Origin: Dermatophagoides farinae | Lineage: Eukaryota > Arthropoda > Arachnida > Sarcoptiformes > Pyroglyphidae | NCBI RefSeq assembly: GCF_024713945.1 | Contig: NC_134678.1 | Location: 7,998,001 to 8,062,000 of the forward strand | Reading direction: 5' to 3' | Length of the DNA stretch: 64,000 nt | Shown here: positions 38,759 to 52,208 of the stretch, in pieces | Layout of the letters: each line of letters opens with the position of its first letter | How positions within the stretch are numbered: position 1 is the stretch's first letter | The notes under the pieces: model-generated | What the model saw: only the letters and a program-made list of their open reading frames with translations | What the model was told of the DNA's origin: nothing | Database searches by the model: none | Program-made: the position numbers and the translations under genes

Positions 38759-41700
38759 GGTGAAATTCTTATTCAAAACACAACAACTAGGATGTTGATG
38801 TTTTTTCTCTACTTTGATCATGAATTAATTGAATCAATGATAGTACTGATGATGAGCAGCTCTCACTCTGATTTTATTTTTGATGAAAGAATTCTTGTTT
38901 GCCTTTTTGATTTGATTCCTGTTTTTTTCCTATGATTCGATATACCGAATAAAATCAATTTAATCATCAATCAGGCTGTTTTTTGTTGTTGTTGTTGTTG
39001 TTTGGTTGTTATATTTAGACCAAAAGATTGCTTTTATTTATTATTATTATTATTATAATGATAATAATGCTGATGATGAAAAAAGATCAATCGATCGATT
39101 GGTTTTTTCGTTCATATGTTTAGCTAAAATTTCTAAATGAATAGATTGGTAATAGGAATCTTCTATCAATAAGATGTTGATGTTGTCTATGATGATCGAT
39201 GGATTGACCATCTATTTATCTATCGATTCCGGGTTTTTCATTCTTTTTATTACAACAATAAACATCAAACTAATCATCATCATCATCATTGTGATAAAGA
39301 TTAAAGCAAATGAAAAAAAAATCAAAGTCCGTTGATATATGATTGGTGTTGATTGTTCAATCATCATCATCAACAAAATCTCAAGATTGATGTGATGATT
39401 GTGAGAAGAAACAATCATCATCCTCAACGAAAAAAAACGAAATCTTCCTCAGAATCATTTTTGTTCTCAATTTTTTCTTTGCCTTTTTTGCCCATCTCAT
39501 CTTGTCTCCCATATCTATGTTGCATTTGTTTTGTTGATGTTTTCACTGTTGTTGTTCTTGTTGTTGTTCGTTGCTGTTAATTGGATAATCACGAATCATT
39601 CATCTTTATGCTGTTTTTTTTCTGGATGATAATCGTTTCAATACTGATGATCTGATGTCAGGCACATAAATATTTTTCTTTCTTGATTTCATTATACAAA
39701 AATGCTTAATGAGACAGATAATCAATGAATGGAATGGAGCTTAAGCCATTATGGCACAAAATGATGGGCATCGTTTTCTTTCGTTTTTGCAAAAGAGAAT
39801 TAATAAAGAACGGATGTGCGAAGAAGAAAAAGAAGAAGAGAATGATTATATGATAAAGAAAAAAATCTCATTTTAAATGCTGCCGTTTCTTTAAAAAATT
39901 TTTATTTTATTTTTTTCCGTAATTTTTTTTGCATTTCTTCAATTTTCCTAATACGCTATATTACGACCACGATGATGAGGCTTGATTGATCGTTTATCTT
40001 CTCTCTCTCTCTCTCTCTCTTGTTATCCATTGTCATTATTTCAATTTTTATTTTGGTCATTTTTATTCAAATAGAAATTTTCATTTTCAGTTATTTGATT
40101 CCTTGATTTATGATTGAATAATAAAACAAAACAAGAAAGATGAAGAGAAAGGGACCATTCTCTTGACATAGTTTTCTTTCCAGATCGAAATGAAAAGTAT
40201 TTGAAAAATAAAATGAAATATTCGACAACTAAAAACAACGCGAAAAATACAAGGTTAACGGCATTCCATTCTCATATTTTGCCATTTTGTTGTTTTGTTT
40301 AAATGTATGAAACGTTTTTTTTTCTGTTGTTGTTGTTGCTCTAGTTTACCTTGTCATGATCAATCCATTCATTCATTTGATGCAATTTTTTTGTTTGAAT
40401 TTTCACTGGTGGATAATCTAAAAAAGAAAAGATGTAATGATCATCATCATGACTATAAAAATGGCTCAATGTAAATGGAATTTTGAAAAATATTCGATGA
40501 ATGCCATAGGGACAAATATAACGTGTTTTTGACAGCACAAACACACTGCACGTTTAGTTTTATGGATCTTGTTTTTTTTCATGTGAAAAAAATTGTTTTT
40601 TTTGATTTTCGATTAAATGAATTATCAATTATGATTACTTATTGCTCGAAGGTTTTAAAAAGAGAAAAAAAATGTTCTTTCCAATCGATTAGATTTTGTT
40701 TTGTTTACCTGGCCCCTAAATTGAATTAAATGTAAAGTGTAATGTAATCTAATAACATTTTTGTTGTATTATGAAAATTTTGTATTACAATGGTTACAAT
40801 TACAATTATCATTAGCTTACATTGTGAATGGTGAAAAAATAAGAAATGATGATTATGATTTAACAAATGTTTGCTCATCGTCATCATCTTCTTTTTGTTT
40901 GGTTGTAATCGTACTTCATAATGATCATCATGGATTACAATAGAAAGAAAAATGTGGTCATAATAATATCCCCTTTTGATTGTAATTAGCCTAATTACAT
41001 ATAACATATATAGGTAGATATTAATCAGAGAAAAAAAACCAACCAAGAAAAATCACTATCATAATAATAATCATGTTTTCATTTCAGAAATGATACGATT
41101 ATACTATTTTTTTTGTTGTTGTTGTTGTTGAAACGTAAAAAACCAAACGTTTTGTTTTTTCGGCCAATTTCGATTGAAAAAATATAGAATTCCAATTTGT
41201 TTTCGAAAATTGATTTCTTGTCTTGTGTTTTCGAAAATTGGGTTAATAATTTAATTGTCTGTGTATCTTTGATTTTTTCATGCTGAGAAAAAACTAAGAC
41301 AAATTCAATCATAATCAGATCACAAACACACACAGTAACAATATTGAGGAAGTGAATTTTCTATTCTTGCTATTTGATAACAAGACCAATGTCCCTTGTA
41401 TATTTATTTGCTTGTAAAAAGATTTTACAATCGATGATTTTTTTCATCTACTACTCCCAAATTCATGCCTGAATGAACATTTGAATGAATATTTTCCTTT
41501 TCCAAACGATGAAACGCGATATATAAGAAAAAAAGTCAAACCTTATTAATGGAAAGGAACTTATTATTTTGACAATAAACCACCACCATCATATTATGGG
41601 AAGAAGAGATAAGAGCTCATCATCATCATCATGGATGAGATTTGGTTACGGATTGAATTTTCTATTTTTTCTTGATAGAAAATTGAAATTATAAATTACC

Positions 41701-44700
41701 ATTTCATTTCATTTCATCCCAATGCCGGTTATTTTTATTCTTGTTGTTGATCTCAATCTTGTTATATTTTTAGGAATGTTGTGTATGTATATAAAATGTC
41801 ACAAGAAAAGTCAAATATCCTATCGAAATTTTTTTTTTCTTAATTTTTTGACTTGTTCAACCAGTTGTTGTTGTTTGTTCAAAAGAAAATGTTGATTCAT
41901 TTGCGATATTTATATTTATATATGGTATGTGTGTGTGTGTGTGTATTTATTGACATTGCTCCCACCGTCAAGTTGAATTTTTTTTCTTTTGCATTTATTT
42001 TAAATTATTCACAAGTACCTGTATTTTTGGTTGTTGTTTGAATAAATCACACCTTTTCTTTCTTTTGATGTCATTTCAAAGATGTGTGCATCATATATGA
42101 GTTTGGGATGAAAAAAGAAAATATTTAAATAGAAGAATGTAAGTAAGTAACCATGAAGTTCGGACAAATGAATGAAAAAAAACGGTCATCTGCATTTAGC
42201 ATTTGATATGGAGTTCATTGCCGGATACACACTGACATCAGTCATCTTGATGTTTACAGATTTTTTTTTGTAATGTGAATCCTGATTGTTGATCATGATG
42301 ATGATACTATTAAAAAGCCTACCAGAGTTTTATAATTCTACAAATGACCGAACTTATATTGCATCTACGATTACCTACCACTGGTAATAAGTCCATTGAT
42401 GTTCAAGGTTATTAAATTTTTTTTCTTTTTGGTATCATATCCAAAATATCAATCAACAATTTTTTTTGTTGATATAATGATAATGATCATGATGATGATG
42501 GAAATTTCTACTTTTTTAAACAAAAAAATCAATGTCTAACTTTGTTGAAACGTATAATAATTGATACATAGAGCTGACGATCAAATTTTTTTTGATTTAA
42601 TAACTATGATCTGATTTTTTTTTGATTTTATTAACCACTGTGAAAAAAATCCAGTGCTACCTGTTTAAAGTGGTGAACTGGAAGGAAAAAAAATCACATT
42701 ATTATTAGGTAAAAGAATTTTTTTTTATCCCATTTTATACCTTTAAAAAGGTCTAAATGACTTGTAAATTAGAATAGTGATGACCATTAATCTATAGCTG
42801 CTGCCTATGCTGCCACATCAATATGATTGGTTTTTTGATATGATCCCCTGTGGCGGCTTAAAATATAAAATATATTTTGTGTGTGTGTATTGTGAATGAT
42901 GATGGTGATAGTTTTTCGCCAATTTTTGTAACTTGAAAATGTTTATAATTGAGAACCAGTAGTGAGCAATGTGTCAATCCTTTTAAAAACATTTTTCTTT
43001 GTCTAGTGTAACCACAATTGTATTATGTAGTCATTTTTTCATAATAATCAAATCTGTAAATGTACAAAGTGATGATGTTTTATTTTTTCTAGGTGATTTA
43101 TCTCTTTTTTATGGCTTGGTTTTTTTCAGCCATAAGGTTATGCCAAATTCTTTATTTTCAAAAATAGAAAAAAAATAGTCATCATTAGCACTATGTTTTA
43201 AATGTAAAGTAGTGAAGCAAAGAAAAAAAATAACAAAATAAAGATACAAGCCGGAACAACACAATCAACAACAACAACAATAAAAATAGCTAAACAACAA
43301 TCTATCTATCTAACACAATGATTTTATCATCATCGTCAAACCTTCAGTAAGAAACACAACTGTATAGTCTTGGTAGGTGTTTGTTGTTGTTGATTATTGT
43401 TTGGTTGCAATGCATCCATTCACAACTGGTGATGATTATTATCCATCCATTACATATATAGCCATACCGGATGATGAAGATAACATTTTTCTGTAGTAGA
43501 TTATCATGTAATCATGTTGATGATAACCATCACCTGATTTACATCGTCGGATATTAAGTTATAAAATTCTCCAAAAAATTTTTTTTTGTAAAAAAAAATC
43601 CTTCCGATTAATTGATTTGACTATTTTTCCATATTGTTTTGTCGTTTCCGGTTAGTCTTGATTGATTTTTTTGGAAAAAAATGATTTATTCATCATGATG
43701 ATACAATTTTTTTTTGTTTTCACATTCAAGAAAAGAATGATTGATCACTTTTTTTATCTTGAAGAGAAATTGAATAAAATTTGTAATATGAAAATTTCAA
43801 TCACTTCGTATATTTTATATTGAAAAATGAAAGCAAATTGTCTTTGTGTGTTTGCATTATTGTTTTCATGAGACAAAAAAACATAAATCGATTGTGACAA
43901 CAACAGGAAAATGAGTAGTTTATTCTCATATGATTTTAAATCGAATTTCTGTGTAATTTCCGATTATCGATCATTTACATTATACTTTTTTTATTCGGTT
44001 TTTTTTCTGGTCATCATGATGGCATTGTATGATAACCTGAATAATTTTTTTTTTTTTTGATGTCAATCACAACAATACTGGTTGACACCGATATACCAAG
44101 CAATAACGAAAAAATGAGAACGACCACCCGGATACATAATAATAATAATAATGTTTGGGTGGATAATAGCCACAATTAACCGACACATTCGATAACCCTA
44201 TCATCTCATTGGTTTCATTCAACCATGAAAAATTACAATATCTATTATCGTGTGTTTTGAAACCCAACAACTAATAAGTCTTTTCTCATATAAACAACAG
44301 TAAGAAAAAAATTAATTAGTCGATTAGTGATGGTTCAATGGCAATATTGATGGGAGAAATGACTTGAAAAAACGTAGCCATTTTGAAACATTTTTGAAAT
44401 TTTTTTCATCATTTGAATTTGAATGTATTTATAAATCTAAATGTATGATAATGATGATGATTCAAATTCAATCTTTTTTATTTCATAAAATGACAAGAAA
44501 TATATTTTGTTTTCATTCCATCCAATACAATAACATGATTGGTATGCAAAAAAAAGTATCTCATCAAAAATAAAATCTTTTCTTTTTTTACCTTTTCATT
44601 CATTAAAATTTTTATTTCAGCCTCATCATGGTCATTGAATTGAAAATGCTGATGAATAATACGATTAGGAATGGGAAAGATTAATTTTGGTATAGATTTA

Positions 44701-46545
44701 ATTTTTGATTAAAGATTAAAGATGAAATTTAAGTTGGTCAGTCGGTTGTGTTTGATAAAATAAATTGCAAGCGCGCAGGTCAATGTATCAATCCAAAAAA
44801 AAATTTCTGATGATTTTTTTCGCATCATAAGATCGATAAATTTTTTTTTTTTGTTTTTCTCTCTCTCTATTTCACTCAATCAATTCATCTATAGATGATG
44901 ATTATGATGCTAAATATAAAACGTAAAAAAGAAAAAAAATAACCATGATTAATATGGTGAAAAACGAAAAACTAGAAAAATTTTTATACGACAAAATGTT
45001 GTTGTTGTTGTTGTGTTGTTTATACATTTAATCAATATTGTGGATATTGTGGATAATATTGATAAGATAGTTTTGCCTGTTTGATGTGTATTTAGATTTG
45101 TGCTGGTCATATATAAATCTATAGCGAGAAGAAAAAAAAATTTCAAATCCAAAGCTTGTGATAAGCCATTGAGGCCAAGTTTTTTTTCTATTTCTACGAT
45201 AAATAACGTTTTTATCCCTCCTCTCAAAAAAAAGAAAGATATTCGATTGGTTTAGGTAAGGATAGGTTCAGCAATGATGGCTGGTTGGTCGGTTGGTTTC
45301 TAATTTATATTCCGGTCGATGATGATGATCAGTATGAAATTAAATTACGAATAATGATAAAAAAACGCAAGAGAGAGAGAGAGATGTTTAAGGTCAAGTA
45401 ATCAAGTAAAATAAACCGAAAAAACCGGCCAAATCATAGATAGCTTTTTTCCATATAGTAGTCATCATGTCCTCTTATCATCATTGCCAATCACTGCAAA
45501 TCAGCAGCATAGATTTATTTTCAAGGTGTTATATAAGTGTTCTGGATGTTTTTCCAATTTTTTTCGTTCCATCTTAACTTGTTCATTCAATTATAATCTG
45601 ATGTTGATGATGATAAACCTGAATTCGAAAAAAAACCGTTCAATCATATTTATCTATATTTAAAAACTATAAAAACATTAAAAAAAACGAAAAAAATTAA
45701 CATAAAATTGTCGAATCAGGAGCTTGATTTAAATTATTTTAAGTTTATAAAAATGACCAATTTGATGAAATAATCCATTGGTTTATGTGATTTTTTGATA
45801 TATAGAAAGAGAGAGAGAGAGAAACATAAATAATTTGCAATTCAATTGATTAAATTTTGTTTTTGAAAAAAGATTGTGTGCAAAAACCACCACCAGTTAT
45901 ATGCCGGTTACATAGCCGTTAGAGAGTGGGTCATATTTTACCAACTTTCATGTGTATTTATTAATGTTGTTGTTCATAATATTCAATTCATCCATTATCA
46001 TCATCATGTAATTGTGATTCGACCTATTTGACTTTTGTGAAAAAAAATGAAAAAAAAATTTCAAATTCAATTGACTAACCATCATAGTTTTTTTTTCTGT
46101 TGTAAAATAATCCTTAGTTTGTAATGAATGAATAAATGAATGGTTCGTTCGAATGAATGGATGCTTAAATCATCATTGGTGGATTTTTTCGACAAACTGG
46201 AAATTCATGTATGCGTGTGTGTGGAATATTTTTTTTCCATAGTTGGTAGTAGTAGTAGTAGTAGTAGTCGTTCATCATCATTTTATTATCGTATTTCTTT
46301 CTTCTTGACACCAAATGATGATGATCGATACGAAATGTCCAATTTGATTGGGTCAGATATATTTTTTTAATCAACCATTTTATCCTTAGCATTTTCTTGT
46401 TTTTTTTCTTTCCCTTTTCATTCATAACATGATTATCTTTTAAATCGATCTTTTTTTCTGGATTTTCAAATTTTTTTAGCATAATCGAAATCCGATTTTT
46501 TCTTCTTCTGTTGCATCCAAATCCAAACACTTTTACGCGACTGAT

Positions 46546-46570
46546 AATGATGATGATGATGATGATGATG
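46546..46570. repeat. (ATG)n trinucleotide repeat
   Basis: An uninterrupted run of the same trinucleotide family in the gene-poor region upstream of the first PTB gene. Confidence 0.85.
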
Positions 46571-49561
46571 AACTATAGCTTAGCATGTCAATAATTTGAT
46601 AAGTGCGTGTCCAAATAAATGTTTCGTATCCAAGTAATAATGTTTTATTTTTTTGAATTTGTTGAATTTAATGAATAATAATGAAGAATATTGTAGCTTA
46701 ACAAGAACAAGTGATTAGCTATCTATAGCTAGCAATTTTTTCTATTTTTTTTTGTTCGTTTGGCCAACTAGCCTAAACAACAAGATAATATATCGCGTTT
46801 GTTTGTTGGCTATCTAGTTCATTATAGCGGCTTTCTAATCTAAAATGGTGGAATTTTCTGTTTTTTTTTTCTATGGAAAAACTATATTTTTGTTTGTCTC
46901 ATAGCCTACAGGCTACAATCTCTCTGGGGCTTCTTGTCATTAATTTTTTCAGTTTGTTATATTAGTCCATATATTTTATGCGTTTCTTGTGTGTATGGTA
47001 CCCTCAAGTTTGACTTAAAAATTCCTCATCGAATGATCGATTCGTTTTGGATGAAAAGCAAGTAAGCAAAAGAGAGAGAGAGAAAGAGAACCATCATCGT
47101 CGAAAATTCAAACGAGGTTGGCCAGCTTTTATTCTTCTATTCTAGATTGATAGACCGACCTCTAACGTATGGCTATTCGAAACATCATTGGAATCCGGTC
47201 GGTCGTTTAACTTTCATACATGTCGATATTTGCTCATCTTTTAATAATAATCATCATAGACAGAACAAGGACAGGTGAACTAATCATTGGTAGTGGCAGA
47301 ATTTTTTGACAGATCAACTTTGATGATGATAATGATGGTGGTAGTAGTTGTGATTCGAGGGTTCTCAAAATGAAGCCACCATCAAATTATAATGATGATG
47401 ATATATAAGTCGAAAGAAAGAGATGTGTGTTTAGTAAGATGATGATGATGATCATCACCTGGATCATCAGGATTTCTATCTTCCTATCTATTTTTGAAGC
47501 GAGAAAACCGGCTTTCTTTTGGGAAAACAAGAGACCAGAAGATTCGGCTTTTTTCTACTTGTCATGTTGCTGCCAGTTTTTCTTTCTTACCTTGTCTTTA
47601 AAGTTTAAGGTTTTTATTTTTTCCTTGAAAATTCATTGATTGGCAACCGCGACGACGACGACGTCGACCAAGACCACCACCAATACCGATGGTTGGTTGG
47701 TTTAAATCGTTGAATTCTTTTCTTTGACTGTATCTCAGGTAACCAAATTTTTCTCATTCGCCTATTGAATATAGTTTAAAAACTAAGCTAGCTTGTCATT
47801 CATAATATTTTTCTCTTTCTATTGTGTGTGTTTGGACCAATGGTTTCCATTCCCTATCTGTGTTCTGAATTTTTTTTTGTGTATGAAATTCGTAGCTTTT
47901 ATGATGATGATTATGATACAGGTGGCCATGTTGATGTTGATGATGATGGTGGTGGTAGTGGTAGTAGTTTTGATCATTGTAGATTCATTAAATTGTCTAT
48001 AACTTGTTGCTGTTGTTGTGGAGAAGACGAATAAAACTTTGAACACAGGTAGATTCAGAGAAAAAAAATAACAACGACGAAGCCTATGTTGTGCAACTTA
48101 TTATTGGTTAAAATAATAATAATAATCGAGGCGAAAAAACTTGAAAATTTTTTTCTCTTCTTCCTATATATCATATGCTGCTATGAATTTTTCGTGAATT
48201 TCTTCTCCGTCTTGTTTGTTTGTTTGATATTTTTTTTTCATTTCATTTCCCCATATAAAGTTTTGACTTTAGTTTTGATTTTTGTTGTTGTTGTTGTTGA
48301 TACGTTTCATCATAATTTTTTTCATCTTTGAAAAAAAATGTCAAAAGAGTAACTGGACTCGTCATTATAATAAATGAATGGCGGCCATCATCATCATCAT
48401 CATATAAAAATCTGACTTGGGTTTTTCTTTTCTTCTGTCTGTCTGTGTGTGTGTATATATATATTGTGTCCATCATTTTCAAACTTATCATTTTTTTCTA
48501 ATCATTCTCTTTTTCATCAAGCAGCCTAAGCATCATTCTTAAGTTTTTTTTTGTTTCTCTCTGTTGAATTTTTGAAAGTTTTGCTCTTTCTCTAGTTTTA
48601 TTTTCTTGTGTTCCAGAAAATAAAAATCGTAAACATCTCTTTCTTTGAACTGATTCGTACATATTTTCAGCATCATCATCATTTTTTTCGTAGCTTTGTT
48701 TTTGTTTTTGTTTCTATGTTTTGTTGAATCCTGCCTGTTATTGTGGAAGTGTGTGTGCGTGTAGGCAAGCTAAATTTTAGTTTATTAAACACACACACAC
48801 ACGAATACATTCTTAAGTACAAACATCATCATGAGAAACACTTGTTGAATCTGATCTTGTTTTTTCTTGTTGAATTTCTTTTTTGAGCTCTTTGATCTGC
48901 AAATACAAGACTACGACGACGACAAAAACAAAATGATGAAATACATTTAATGTCACATCCAATTCCATTCATTTGGCTTTTGATTTTTCGATCATTCGAT
49001 TGATTGTATATCCTGTAAAAAAATTCATTCCATAGACGAAATGATGGCCTTATGATAATGTTAATAACAATGATGATGAGGATGATTACCATCATATACT
49101 TTGTAAATCTTCTCATCGAAAAAGAAAAAATTTTTTATTCCGAATAAGTCATCCTGATAATCATCATCATCATATGACATCAAATTGTGTGTGTATGTGT
49201 CTATGTTTCGTGTCTAAAATAATGTGTGCATTATCTATGGACAATCATCATCATCATCATAGTAGTGATTGAATTCAACCCATTCAATTGATGATATTGT
49301 CGTCATATTGTGACGGCTGGGAAATTTTTCAGTTTTGTTTTGCCATTCCAAGCATCTGTTTATTAATTTTTTTCTTCAATTCATCGTGCCTTTATATTTG
49401 GTTGTTGTTTTTTATCGGCACGAAATAAAATCTTGCATCTGGTTTGACATCCTTCATCTGTCTCTCCCTTTCTCTCTCATTGTGTGTGTATGGTGTACCT
49501 GTTTTTTATGTTTATTGGCGTCCATATTTAGAATCATCATCAGCATCATTATCCTTTTCAG

Positions 49562-49603
49562 GAGAATCAACATAAATCACCGAAACAACAACAATAGACA
49601 ATA
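49562..49603 (+). other. 5' UTR exon part preceding the first PTB gene
   Basis: A strong acceptor, TATCCTTTTCAG, ends at 49561. The 42 nt up to the ATG contain an in-frame TAG at 49595, so they are untranslated. This implies at least one noncoding exon further upstream. Confidence 0.6.
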
Positions 49604-52117
49604 ATGGCTAAATCGGTTAATGGTGGTGGTGATGATACTGATAATGAAACAACACCCATTTGTCGTTGTCGTGTACTATATCTTGGTTCTGCTGTACCAC
49701 ATATTACTAAAGATGGATTACAAGGAATCCAGGAACCTTTGAGAGATCTTTATCCTGAACAAGGTGTATTTTGGAATACAGATCGAGATCATATTGCCAC
49801 TGGTATCGATTCATGGCTTTCAGTTTGGTCAAATGGTATATTAGTGGAAAATGTTGATGATAAAGGCAATACGATACGACGTTTTCATCCAATTGAATCA
49901 TTGCATTATTGTGCTGCTGTACGTTATGTATCAGTACCAGCGAATGATACAACATCAACAAAAAATGGTTCATCACATGATTCGAATAAAATAGCCAAAT
50001 TTTTGCCATTAGATAGTCCATTTTCAAAAAATTCTGCAATCGATCCAATGAAAATGGGACATCCGCCATTATTCGCTTGTATTTTGAGACGTACATCCGG
50101 TATTAAAGTACTGGAATGTCATGCATTTATATGTAAAAAAGAAGCAGCAGCTAATGCATTAGTACGTTGTTGTTTCCATGCTTATGCTGATACAATGCAT
50201 GCTAAACAGATTGAATTGGAAAGTCCATATGAACAATTGGATAGACGACGCTCAAGATCAATCGGATCAGCATTAGATTCACAATCATTGATTGATGATA
50301 AAATTAATACGTGGCAAAAAAATTCTGCTGGATCATCAACAGGTTCGCCCGATGAAACAAATGGTTTTGGTGAAACAAGATCCATATCACGACAAAAACA
50401 ACAACAACGTACACCATCGGTAGCTTCGTTAGTTAGTCATTCGATGGCTGCCGAACATCATCATCATCATCATCATCCACAATTACCGCCACCACCACTA
50501 CCACCTCATCTTCATCATGGTCTACCAATGATGGGTCTTCCAGAGCCAATCTACGGTATACCACCGACCGGAACATTACGTAGCGTTCGTTCATTCATTT
50601 CATTAGCTGCATTAAAAAGTCATAAAAAATCGCGTTCACGACAAATACCGTTACCATTTGCTCATGGCCTACCACCACCACCTCTACCGCCACAACCACA
50701 ACCTGTGATGTTTGCAACATTATCAAAAAAAGAATTGAAAAAAGTACTAAAGAAAGAAAGTACACTTAAACGTAAACATAAATATAAGGATTTCCCACTT
50801 CCATTCGTTACGGCTAACGGTTATCCGGCACCACCACCACCACCTCCACAATTTATCTATGGTCCCCCACCACCACTTCCACCACATGGTATTCATCCTG
50901 GTCCAATGCCAATCTATGCTCCACCTATGGGACCATCATATTACGGAACAATCGATAGTCGTAAAAGTCGAATACCATCACTACCTCCCCCACCACCACC
51001 ACCACCAACATCTAATATGATAAATGAAAATGGACATATGTTGCCCCCACCACCACCTCCACCCCCATCAAGTCATTTTGATGAACCAATCTATATGCCT
51101 GCTGTACCATCACCAAATGGAACACTTCGACCTGTAACACCACATGGAGAACCAATTTATTTTGAAGGACGTACTGTTAATGGGTTACCGCCAATGCCTA
51201 TGCCAATTCATCATCACCCAGGACCACCACCAGGACCGATGTTTATGGGTCCAACACATCCACAAATGGTTCCATGTACCTTGATACCAACATTGAGTCG
51301 TAAAGAATTGAAAGAATTGGAAAAACAAAAAGCATTGATGAAAAAAGCAGCAAAAAAAGAGAAAAAGAATGCTAAAAAGAATAAAAACCAACAACCACCA
51401 CATCCACAACAGCAACAGATCATGACGAATGGTAATGGTCAGCTTTATATTGAAGAACCACCACCAGGTGATTATTATCAGCCTCGACCATATGGATATC
51501 CACCTGAAGAAATCGGTGATCCTGATGAATCAATCATATCACCATCGGAAATGCAATTATCATCCGGAAATTATAGTAATGCATCTACCGGAGGTGGTGG
51601 TGGTGGCGGCGGAATATACAAAAAGAAAGGTCACCTTAATGAAAGAGCATTTTCTTATTCAATACGACAAGAACATCGTTCACGATCAAATAGTCTTTCG
51701 AATCTGGCATTTGAAAATGGACCAAATAATGGCAGTGGACGAAATGGTGAGAATGAATCACATAATAATAGTTCAGTTAGTCTAAAAAGTCAAACGGATG
51801 CTATGGCTGCTGGTCAACCAGTTCCAAATGGTCCAAAAATGATGAATGGTAATGGATCAATACCGTATGAACAACATCCACATACAAATGGTAATGGAAG
51901 AATTCCATTGAATAATGGCCATAGTCATCATAATGGTGGTCCAATGATGATGATGGATGCAAATGGTCCAATCGATCCGAATACATTAGCAACACGTATG
52001 TCAAATTTAAGCCTAAAAAATGGTTATGGACCAAATAATCCACCACCACCACCGCCACCCCTACCAACAAATGGTTATCATTATCAACAACGAACAGCTA
52101 CAATTAAACGTCTATGA
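49604..52117 (+). CDS. PTB/PID-domain proline-rich adaptor-like protein (PTB gene 1)
   Basis: A single coding exon of 837 residues; an in-frame TAG just upstream supports the ATG. The N-terminal PTB/PID-like domain (residues about 20-205) starts CRCRVLYLGSAVPHITKDGL, continues with EPLRDLYPEQGVFW, LHYCAAVRYVSVP and FLPLDSPF, and ends HPPLFACILRR..KVLECHAFICKKEAAANAL. The remaining 630 residues look disordered: several poly-Pro blocks, a His8 run, three EPIY motifs (EPIYG, EPIYM, EPIYF), two basic helices beginning TLSKKELKK and TLSRKELKE, and a Ser/Arg patch HRSRSNSLSNLAFEN. PTB domains bind NPxY-type peptides or phosphoinositides; EPIY could be SH2 docking sites and poly-Pro SH3/EVH1/profilin sites. 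This is inference. I do not recognise a named gene. Confidence 0.88.
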   Translation: MAKSVNGGGDDTDNETTPICRCRVLYLGSAVPHITKDGLQGIQEPLRDLYPEQGVFWNTDRDHIATGIDSWLSVWSNGILVENVDDKGNTIRRFHPIESLHYCAAVRYVSVPANDTTSTKNGSSHDSNKIAKFLPLDSPFSKNSAIDPMKMGHPPLFACILRRTSGIKVLECHAFICKKEAAANALVRCCFHAYADTMHAKQIELESPYEQLDRRRSRSIGSALDSQSLIDDKINTWQKNSAGSSTGSPDETNGFGETRSISRQKQQQRTPSVASLVSHSMAAEHHHHHHHPQLPPPPLPPHLHHGLPMMGLPEPIYGIPPTGTLRSVRSFISLAALKSHKKSRSRQIPLPFAHGLPPPPLPPQPQPVMFATLSKKELKKVLKKESTLKRKHKYKDFPLPFVTANGYPAPPPPPPQFIYGPPPPLPPHGIHPGPMPIYAPPMGPSYYGTIDSRKSRIPSLPPPPPPPPTSNMINENGHMLPPPPPPPPSSHFDEPIYMPAVPSPNGTLRPVTPHGEPIYFEGRTVNGLPPMPMPIHHHPGPPPGPMFMGPTHPQMVPCTLIPTLSRKELKELEKQKALMKKAAKKEKKNAKKNKNQQPPHPQQQQIMTNGNGQLYIEEPPPGDYYQPRPYGYPPEEIGDPDESIISPSEMQLSSGNYSNASTGGGGGGGGIYKKKGHLNERAFSYSIRQEHRSRSNSLSNLAFENGPNNGSGRNGENESHNNSSVSLKSQTDAMAAGQPVPNGPKMMNGNGSIPYEQHPHTNGNGRIPLNNGHSHHNGGPMMMMDANGPIDPNTLATRMSNLSLKNGYGPNNPPPPPPPLPTNGYHYQQRTATIKRL

Positions 52118-52202
52118 AAAATTTTTTTATAATTGAAAAACCAGAAATTTTGTGATTAATTCGACAATATAATTGTTCCTATTTATTATTCAAATTTTAT
52201 TT

Positions 52203-52208
52203 AATAAA
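52203..52208 (+). promoter_or_regulatory. Poly(A) signal of PTB gene 1
   Basis: AATAAA 86 nt after the stop, followed by T-rich DNA. The position is typical for a compact 3' UTR. Confidence 0.55.

Larger units (their letters stand above)
35078..49561. other. 14.5-kb region without a supported coding gene
   Basis: It lies upstream of both flanking genes, which diverge. It must hold the ZIP promoter and probably the promoter, 5' UTR exon(s) and long 5' intron of the first PTB gene. I see AT-rich DNA, ATC/GAT and (CA)n repeats, (CT)n near 40001-40020, many T tracts, and only short low-complexity ORFs. A short CpG-richer patch at about 47648-47700, followed by a CTCAG/GTAACC donor at 47738, is a weak candidate for a noncoding first exon. 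Confidence 0.5.

Noticed and set aside
44067-44270. 67-codon minus-strand ORF with several Cys and Tyr
   Set aside because: Could pass for a small secreted peptide, but it lacks a signal peptide, includes a TTATT-repeat-derived Tyr run and has no homolog I recognise.
49707-52070. Minus-strand ORFs opposite PTB gene 1
   Set aside because: Shadows of the long plus-strand CDS; the plus frame has a conserved PTB-like domain and the others do not.
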